Source of the DNA: an archaeon
Lineage (GTDB): Archaea; Nanobdellota; Nanobdellia; Woesearchaeales; GW2011-AR9
Reading direction: 5' to 3'
DNA length: 7,295 nt
NCBI GenBank assembly: GCA_020053615.1
Contig: JAGVMW010000138.1
Location: 1-7,295, forward strand
In this document: positions 1 to 4,900 of the stretch, piece by piece
Position numbering within the stretch: position 1 is the first letter of the stretch
How the letters are laid out: each line of letters starts with the position of its first letter
Notes under the pieces: generated by a model
Database searches by the model: none
Seen by the model: the letters and a program-made list of their open reading frames with translations, nothing else
What the model was told of the DNA's origin: nothing
Position numbers and translations under genes: made by a program

Positions 1-2
1 GG

Positions 3-113
3 CAAGAAACATCTAATTTGCGTCTTTTTCTCATGGGTATCACCGAGAATAAGAAAAGAATAACTAATATATTAATGTATCGTTATCTCAGACAGTGCCC
101 CAGCAACCTTTAG
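3..113 (+). CDS. possible C-terminal end of an unidentified gene entering from the left edge
   Basis: The frame is open from the first complete codon at 3 to a TAG at 111-113, about 36 residues. It includes a basic, helix-like stretch around ITENKKRITNILMYRYLRQC. I recognise no family. The stop overlaps the TATA-like element of the next gene (109-116). This resembles the second small gene, whose promoter starts 5 nt after the stop of an upstream gene. A frame this short can be open by chance, so this is a weak call that depends on the sequence to the left of the window. Confidence 0.25.
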   Translation, partial: QETSNLRLFLMGITENKKRITNILMYRYLRQCPSNL

Positions 114-142
114 ATATAACTGCTACTTTTGAGTGTTAAAAC
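103..142 (+). promoter_or_regulatory. archaeal promoter of first small Cys-rich gene (conserved 40-bp block)
   Basis: A TATA-like element TTTAGATA lies at 109-116. The expected transcription start, about 26 nt beyond its centre, falls near 138-139. The whole 40-bp block is 38/40 identical to 1491-1530 upstream of the paralogous small gene, where the TATA is the better TTTATATA. In both places the block ends 18 nt before the ATG. Similarity largely stops at the block's end, which suits a unit running from the BRE/TATA region to the transcription start. The intervening 18-nt leader carries its own ribosome binding site. Confidence 0.6.
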
Positions 143-148
143 GATTAT

Positions 149-155
149 GGGGGGA
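149..155 (+). promoter_or_regulatory. ribosome binding site of first small gene
   Basis: A purine run GGGGGGA ends 5 nt before the ATG at 161 and could pair with an anti-Shine-Dalgarno sequence. It supports the ATG at 161 as the start. Confidence 0.5.
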
Positions 156-160
156 TTAAT

Positions 161-541
161 ATGGCATTAAATGATTTGATTGGGAATAAATTTACTCGGA
201 TTATAGGCACTTTAGCTGCTTTAACTGTACCTTATGTGGTTAGTTGCGAAGGGGATTCTACTACGAATGTTTATGGTGAAGGAAATGGAGGGGGTGGAAG
301 TGGGGGTTATAGTTGTGAGAGTGCTTGTCAAAATATGTCCGACTGTTGCAAGAGTGGAGAAAAAAAGAAACAGCATTGTTATGACGAAGAAAAAGGTGAA
401 TGGAAAGGTTATGTTTATGATGTCCCTGGCTGTACTGCTAGTTGCGAGAATGATTCATCTGAATTCCCCGGGGGAATGATTAAGTGTAATACATTATATT
501 GCAACCCTGATGAGATTCAAGAATGTGACTCTTATCAATAA
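161..541 (+). CDS. small secreted Cys-rich protein, lipoprotein-like (paralogue 1)
   Basis: This 126-residue protein belongs to no family I can name. Residues 1-13 (MALNDLIGNKFTR) form a polar, basic n-region. Residues 14-28 are a hydrophobic core ending in VVSC, with Cys29 fitting a lipobox ([LVI][ASTVI][GAS]C) followed by acidic EGD. A flexible Gly/Ser/Asn linker follows at about 33-50. The mature domain has ten more cysteines (52, 56, 62, 63, 73, 91, 95, 109, 114, 122), including CX3C at 52/56 and 91/95 and CX4C at 109/114. This suggests a membrane-anchored or released disulfide-rich domain outside the cell. The signal region is 28/32 identical to the gene at 1549, while the mature part shares mainly the Cys framework. 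The ATG is supported by the SD at 149-155 and by the paralogue. The gene ends in tandem stops TAA TAG. Function is unknown; adhesin, effector or structural cell-surface roles are all possible. Confidence 0.85.
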   Translation: MALNDLIGNKFTRIIGTLAALTVPYVVSCEGDSTTNVYGEGNGGGGSGGYSCESACQNMSDCCKSGEKKKQHCYDEEKGEWKGYVYDVPGCTASCENDSSEFPGGMIKCNTLYCNPDEIQECDSYQ

Positions 542-546
542 TAGTT

Positions 547-568
547 GAGGAGATTATCCTCTATTTTT
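547..568 (+). terminator. putative terminator after first small gene
   Basis: A 5-bp stem (GAGGA 547-551 with TCCTC 557-561) with a 5-nt loop is followed directly by TATTTTT. It sits 5 nt beyond the TAA stop. Archaeal termination depends mainly on the T-run, so the hairpin may be incidental. Confidence 0.4.
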
Positions 569-570
569 AA

Positions 571-765
571 TCCCAAAGCTTAATAAATACCCTCGCTTCT
601 AATGGTGAAGGCTGGTTTGATTGCAACACCGGAAATGCTGAAGATGACAACTACGAACTCTCCGACCCCAATCCTATTGGAGAGCTGACTTATGACGACC
701 TACTAAAGAAATCGCATCGCTACCGCTGTTATGACGAAGGCGATCATTATAGCTGGGTGGAATGA
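571..765 (+). pseudogene. truncated fragment of a paralogue of the giant surface-protein gene
   Basis: From 595 to 762 the sequence translates to 56 residues beginning ASNGEGWFDC and ending DEGDHYSWVE, followed by TGA at 763-765. It matches residues 420-472 of the giant protein (nt 3208-3366). DNA similarity begins at about 593 and ends at 764, at about 90% identity in the 3' part. Relative to the giant gene it has a 12-nt insertion (codons T-G-N-A) and a 3-nt deletion. There is no start codon: the frame opens after a TAA at 568-570 and has no ATG, GTG or TTG before the homologous part. It is therefore a remnant rather than a working gene. Ten of its changed codons are synonymous and only three alter the residue, so most divergence arose while the sequence still encoded protein. 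This points to another full-length paralogue as the donor. The 3' boundary is unclear. Confidence 0.8.
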
Positions 766-783
766 CAAAATAGGTAGGAAAAG

Positions 784-791
784 TTTATAAA
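784..791 (+). promoter_or_regulatory. TATA box of the HEPN/MNT operon
   Basis: TTTATAAA is preceded by a purine-rich BRE-like stretch (GTAGGAAAAG, 774-783). Its centre is about 31 nt from the ATG at 819, so the transcript should start within a few bases of the start codon (near-leaderless). No Shine-Dalgarno sequence is present before 819, which agrees. Confidence 0.65.
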
Positions 792-818
792 AATCAAACC
801 CAACTTAGCATTATAACA

Positions 819-1196
819 ATGAGAAAAGAAACTGAGCATTGGTGGATGCAAGCAAAAAGGGACTTAGTAACTGCAAGCAACTCTTTAAACAGCGAAGATT
901 ATTATGCATGTGCTTTTTTTGTTCAGCAAGCAGTAGAGAAAGCATTAAAAGCTTTGATTCTATTTAAGAATAAAGAAAAGATAATGGGGCATTCTTTAGT
1001 TCACTTGGGCAATTTCGTCGGGATTCCTATACAATTTGTACCGGAACTAAAAAAACTCAGCCCCCAATATTTCCTTTCCCGTTACCCAGATGCCAGTGAA
1101 GAAATTCCCTATGAGTTATACGATGAAGGCATAGCTAAAGATTTTTTAAAAATAGGTCAGGAGATATTAACATGGATAGAGAATCAGCTAAAATAG
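819..1196 (+). CDS. HEPN-domain protein of a HEPN/MNT toxin-antitoxin type pair
   Basis: At 125 residues this is the normal size for a single-domain HEPN protein (PF05168/COG2250-like). Hallmarks in order: helix 1 with HWWMQAKRDLVTA (7-19), helix 2 with CAFFVQQAVEKALKAL (31-46), HSLVHL (58-63), and the typical RYPDA segment (88-92) followed by an acidic Tyr-rich stretch (YELYDEG, 98-104). HEPN proteins partner with minimal nucleotidyltransferases. In characterised HepT/MntA systems HEPN is the toxic RNase and the nucleotidyltransferase silences it by AMPylation. The RX4-6H motif of active HEPN RNases is not apparent here: no His follows the late Arg residues. Toxicity is therefore not assured and the activity could differ. 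The gene overlaps the MNT gene by 25 nt, so the two are co-transcribed. The near-leaderless TATA geometry supports this ATG. Confidence 0.88.
   Translation: MRKETEHWWMQAKRDLVTASNSLNSEDYYACAFFVQQAVEKALKALILFKNKEKIMGHSLVHLGNFVGIPIQFVPELKKLSPQYFLSRYPDASEEIPYELYDEGIAKDFLKIGQEILTWIENQLK
1159..1164 (+). promoter_or_regulatory. Shine-Dalgarno site of the MNT gene inside the HEPN gene
   Basis: AGGAGA lies 7 nt before the ATG at 1172, within the 3' end of the HEPN reading frame. It fixes the start of the downstream gene. Internal operon genes here use SD-led initiation, whereas the first gene looks leaderless. Confidence 0.65.
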
Positions 1197-1486
1197 CCGG
1201 GGACTTTGTTAAGAAGATTAAATCAAAGTACTCTCCGCTAAAAGTAATCCTATTTGGCAGTAGGGCAAGAGGGGATCATCTCAAGACCAGTGATTTTGAC
1301 TTTATTGTGGTTAGCAGCAAATTTAAGCAACAGCCATTTATATTTCGTGCTAGCAATCTTTATGATTATTGGACTGCCTCTTATGATATTGAGTCGCTTT
1401 GCTACACTCCTGAAGAATTTGAGCGTAAGAAGAAGCAGATCGGTATTGTTAGTCAAGCGATTAAAGAAGGGATTGAGATAAAATAA
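1172..1486 (+). CDS. minimal nucleotidyltransferase (MNT), antitoxin-type partner of HEPN
   Basis: At 104 residues this has the usual size of a minimal nucleotidyltransferase of the DNA polymerase beta superfamily (PF01909/PF18765-like). The catalytic signature GSX10DXD is complete: G29-S30, then D41-F42-D43 (GSRARGDHLKTSDFD). D72 in the YDIESLCY strand is a good candidate for the third metal-binding aspartate, so the enzyme looks catalytically intact. The strand before the signature (LKVILF, 23-28) matches the fold. In studied MntA proteins this domain transfers AMP to the partner HEPN protein and neutralises it; applying that here is inference from family and operon arrangement. Its ATG sits inside the HEPN gene with a well-spaced AGGAG. 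The stop (TAA 1484-1486) is only 4 nt before the conserved promoter block of the next gene. Confidence 0.9.
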   Translation: MDRESAKIAGDFVKKIKSKYSPLKVILFGSRARGDHLKTSDFDFIVVSSKFKQQPFIFRASNLYDYWTASYDIESLCYTPEEFERKKKQIGIVSQAIKEGIEIK

Positions 1487-1490
1487 TCCC

Positions 1491-1530
1491 GCAACCTTTA
1501 TATATAACTGCCACTTTTGAGTGTTAAAAC
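1491..1530 (+). promoter_or_regulatory. archaeal promoter of second small Cys-rich gene (conserved 40-bp block)
   Basis: TTTATATA at 1497-1504 is a strong TATA box, with an expected transcription start near 1526-1527. The block is 38/40 identical to 103-142 and lies at the same distance (18 nt) from its ATG, so the two small genes are probably co-regulated. It starts 5 nt after the MNT stop codon. Confidence 0.65.
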
Positions 1531-1644
1531 TATACAAAGGTGAGACTTATGGCATTGAATGATTTGATTTGGAATAAATTTACTCGAATTATAGGCACTT
1601 TAGCTGCTTTGGCAGTTCCTTATGCGGTGGGATGTGAAGGTGAT
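1491..1644 (+). repeat. direct repeat copy B (promoter plus signal-peptide coding region)
   Basis: Second copy of the repeat at 103-256. Homologous recombination between the copies would remove or duplicate 1388 bp. That segment contains the first mature domain, the paralogue fragment and the whole HEPN/MNT pair, and its loss would leave one intact hybrid small gene. Confidence 0.8.
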
Positions 1645-1887
1645 ACGACGAATAATACTTATGAAGGAAGTGGGAATGGGGGTGGAGACCATTATGCTAC
1701 CTGCCAAAGTGCTTGTGAATACTCACGTGAAGTTTCTCATTGTGGTGGCTGGGATGAAGATAATGATATGCAACAATGTCTAAAAGGATGCGAAAAACAC
1801 ACCTCATCCCCTTCTGGAAGAAAAGCATATTTCAACTGTATTTTCGACACTTGTGAGTCGGAAGATTGTACTGGGACTTACAATTAA
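1549..1887 (+). CDS. small secreted Cys-rich protein, lipoprotein-like (paralogue 2)
   Basis: This 112-residue paralogue of the gene at 161 starts at ATG 1549. An in-frame GTG at 1540 is longer, but it falls in the SD-like AAAGGTGAG (1536-1544), and the MALNDLI start aligns exactly with paralogue 1 at the same distance from the promoter block. Residues 1-32 match paralogue 1 except at positions 8, 22, 26 and 28. The hydrophobic core ends in AVGC, a slightly weaker lipobox (Ala at -3) with Cys29 as candidate lipidation site, then EGD and a Gly/Asn/Ser linker. The mature part has eight cysteines (52, 56, 65, 77, 81, 97, 102, 107). The CX3C (52/56), CX3C (77/81) and CX4C (97/102) pairs correspond to those in paralogue 1, but most other residues differ. 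A disulfide-stabilised extracellular domain is likely. Its function is unknown. It lies just upstream of the giant surface-protein gene. Confidence 0.85.
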   Translation: MALNDLIWNKFTRIIGTLAALAVPYAVGCEGDTTNNTYEGSGNGGGDHYATCQSACEYSREVSHCGGWDEDNDMQQCLKGCEKHTSSPSGRKAYFNCIFDTCESEDCTGTYN

Positions 1888-1892
1888 TCCAA

Positions 1893-1909
1893 TTTACTTC
1901 TTTCTTTTT
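1893..1909 (+). terminator. T-rich terminator-like tract after second small gene
   Basis: A pyrimidine tract dominated by T (TTTACTTCTTTCTTTTT) begins a few bases past the TAA stop. There is no hairpin. T-rich tracts alone can end transcription in archaea. The TATA box of the giant gene follows within 8 nt. Confidence 0.35.
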
Positions 1910-1916
1910 AAGTAAT

Positions 1917-1924
1917 TTTATAAA
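1917..1924 (+). promoter_or_regulatory. TATA box of the giant surface-protein gene
   Basis: TTTATAAA has its centre about 30 nt before the GTG at 1951 and 36 nt before the ATG at 1957. The first spacing nearly equals that of the HEPN gene, which suggests a near-leaderless transcript with its own promoter separate from the small gene. Confidence 0.6.
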
Positions 1925-1950
1925 TAAGAAGATAATTCTATCTTCATTAG

Positions 1951-4900
1951 GTGAAGATGTACCATAAAAAAGAAGCGTTAGTGGTGATTTTAGTACTTGT
2001 GATTCTTTTACTAGCTGAAAGTGGGTTGGGGTTGGAGAAGTATGAGCAAATTGTAAAAGGAGTAGCTGATAGCACCGGTGAAGGCGATTCTGACATTGGT
2101 TCAGATAATGATGGAAAACAATATTTGGGTTTAGGTAATTTACACCACAGCAAGTCCAGTGAATGTGAAGGTGATCCTTGGAAAACTGGTTTAGGAGATG
2201 ACGGTTGCGTGGTAGATGCTTGGGAAGATGATTATTATGATGATTGTGCTTATGCTGAGATTTTTCCCGGCACAATTATAAATAATCACGACCAAGGGAA
2301 CTTAGACAATTTTCAAACCTATTTTTCTGGTTGTTGTCAAGATGCCGCTGGACCATTGAAATATGGCAACTGGGTGACCAGTTCGGCTGACTTCGCTTTT
2401 CTCTGCGGCCAAGACTACTATTGGTATGTGTGTAATGAAGAAAGTGAAGGGCAAATCACTTGGGTGTATCACTCTCTTTTTAACTGTTCAAAAATTGGGG
2501 GTTATCCTGATCCCGAGGAATACAACTGGGTAAAAATAGATAAAGATTGGGATTATGATGGATACACTGAAGGTCAAGGCGACTGTGATAATTCTAAGAA
2601 AATAGATCCTGCTTGTCCCCTTCCCGACTTAAGCACTTTAATCGGTCTTCCTTTAGACGAGCTTCGCACCACCGTCCGCTCCACCTACTGCTCTGACTTA
2701 AGATACTCTACCTGCTCCATCTGCATCAATCCCGGCGCACCCGAAGTGTGCGGTGATGGAATTAACAATGACTGCGGAGGACCAGGTCAATTTGAAGAGC
2801 TAACTCAACTCGAAGGTGCCACCTTTGACGACTGCAATAAAAATCAATATGCCTGCCGACAGGAAGCTTCGCCATTAGCAAATACCGAAGACAACGCTAC
2901 TGGAATAACTCAAACTAATATCTATGGAGAAACCTTCTCTTGGATTAATACTCAGGACGGCGGTTACTGCTGCGGCTTTAATGGAATTGATGATTTGGGC
3001 AGAACTGAAATTAGTTCTGGAGGCGAAGGTCAATTCCTGTGCTTAAACAAAAATAAAGACTTAGTCGGTCATGATACCGAATACACGTATGCCAGTCCGT
3101 TCTGCGGAGACGAATGGTGCTGGGTTTCTGCCTCAACTGGAGTTCCCGTCGGAGGGCAGTTTAAGATATTTACGATTAAGAAACCGGGAAGCAAACCATA
3201 CGATATCGCTTCTAATGGCGAAGGCTGGTTTGATTGTAATGAAGATAATGACAACTACAACCTCTCCGACCCCAATCCTATTGGAGGGCTGACTTATGAT
3301 GACTTGCTGAAGAAATCGCATCGTTATCGCTGTTATGACGAAGGCGATCATTACAGTTGGGCGGAATGCGCTGATGTATGGGATAATCGCAATAACAAAG
3401 GCATCAAAGGCAGGTATGGTGGAGAAGGGCTATTTACACTTCCATTAAAACCGGAAGATCCAACTGCCGTAACCTTAGAAGAAAGTAGAACAGGACAGAA
3501 CATCGATGTCCGTTCGGAATTCTATTCAGATTATTATGGAAAAGATTATCTATTTGATTTTTCTGGTTATGATTACATTAATTTTATGGTGCGTTTTGTG
3601 GACAGTGCAGGCGTTCCAGTTACTCAGTACGATAAAAATATGTTCCTTCCTGCGGGCGTAATGCTGGAAATAAAAGGCCCTAAGCCCGCAGGCGCAGGAG
3701 CGGCGCTAGTTTACTTCAACGGCAATGTTTTAGGATACGTAGTAAATAGCAATTTATTTAACTCGGAGAATTTTATGCAAGTACGTGTTCCTTTAAGCAC
3801 CGATTACAAAGGAGTAAGCTCCATTTTAATTAAAAGCAGTCCGGACACTAATTTTATCGAGGTAAAGAATATTTATCTCAGTACTGATGATTTCGAGAAA
3901 AACCAATTATGTTCGGGAGAACAGTCTACTAAAGATAGTTCGTGGTTAAATAATATCGATCAAGGAGATACGGATAAATTAATTACCGGAGAAAAATTGT
4001 GCCGGGCATTGTATGGAAAGAATGCTTGGCTGGGAAAAGATGATGTAATAGAAGATGAAACCGCTTCCTGCTGCGGAAATGCTCCGCATGAATATTATTC
4101 CGGTGATTCTTATCTAGATGAAAACGGAATAAAATATGCCTGCTGGAATTCCCAGCCGGTAGCTTCTGGAAGCACCATAATGGATGTGGAGTTTGAAGTG
4201 AAATATACAGAGCTAGAGCCGAGTATAAGTTATCCGGAGGAAGAGTTTGGTGTAAAGCTGGACAGCGATGGTTTGACATTTCAACTAATCAATGGAAATT
4301 ATTCATGTCATATCGAAGAGACCGAAGAGACAATTAAAGAGTGCGAAGCCATTCCTAGCACTTGCAAAGTGCAATGGAAAGATTATGGCAATGCTGGTTA
4401 TTATAATTCCAATCCAACGTGCAGTAATAGCCAACCTTGTTCCGCTTCTAGTGCGGGGACACTACCTTACGAATGTGATATTCAACTTGGCAAGTGTTAT
4501 ACTATCCAGACTGCAGAAAAAGAATGCCTTTGGTCTCAAAATCAATTGTATCAAAAGGTAACGAAGCTCGATGAGATTGAATTAGAGTTTGGTAAAGTTT
4601 GGTTTGTAGAGGACACCGGATTACACTATAAATTGGATAATTATAATGCTTCTTCTGCAATTAATGATATCAAAGTAGGAATAGATACCTCTCCATTCAA
4701 ATTTGGCAACATCACCCTCAACAAAAGAGATTTCATCAGCCCGTTTAATGCCCAACCCTACGGCGGGATTAATATTACTATTGTCGATTCTAACCCTAAA
4801 GTTCGCGTATATCTCCTAAATCCTAGGAATAATGAAGAGATAAGTGATTCAACCGATACTGGTGCAAAAATAACTTACAATAACTTACCAACTAATGATA

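Larger units (their letters stand above)
103..256 (+). repeat. direct repeat copy A (promoter plus signal-peptide coding region)
   Basis: Pairs with 1491-1644 at a constant offset of 1388 nt and without gaps. The promoter part matches 38/40, the 18-nt leader 7/18 and the first 32 codons 83/96. It arises from duplication of the small gene, so it is a gene-family repeat rather than a transposon end. Confidence 0.8.

Noticed and set aside
234..479. Open frame of about 80 codons within the first small gene
   Set aside because: It lies wholly inside 161-541 in another frame, has no signal or domain logic, and the main frame has promoter, SD and paralogue support.
161..541. Bacteriocin or RiPP precursor interpretation of the small Cys-rich genes
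   Set aside because: There is no double-Gly leader, modification enzyme or peptidase-transporter nearby. The N-terminus looks like a Sec/lipoprotein signal instead.
1250..1537. Reverse-strand and +1 frames across the MNT gene
   Set aside because: The MNT frame carries a complete catalytic signature; the others are shadows without recognisable domains or initiation signals.
1540..1548. Upstream GTG start (adding residues before MALND) for the second small gene
   Set aside because: The GTG lies inside the SD-like AAAGGTGAG, and the paralogue plus the identical promoter spacing place the start at ATG 1549.
1832..2275. Reverse-strand open frame rich in His, Asn and Leu
   Set aside because: It is antisense to the start of the giant gene and crosses its promoter. 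Its composition is what the reverse of Asp/Gly/Cys-rich coding DNA would give.
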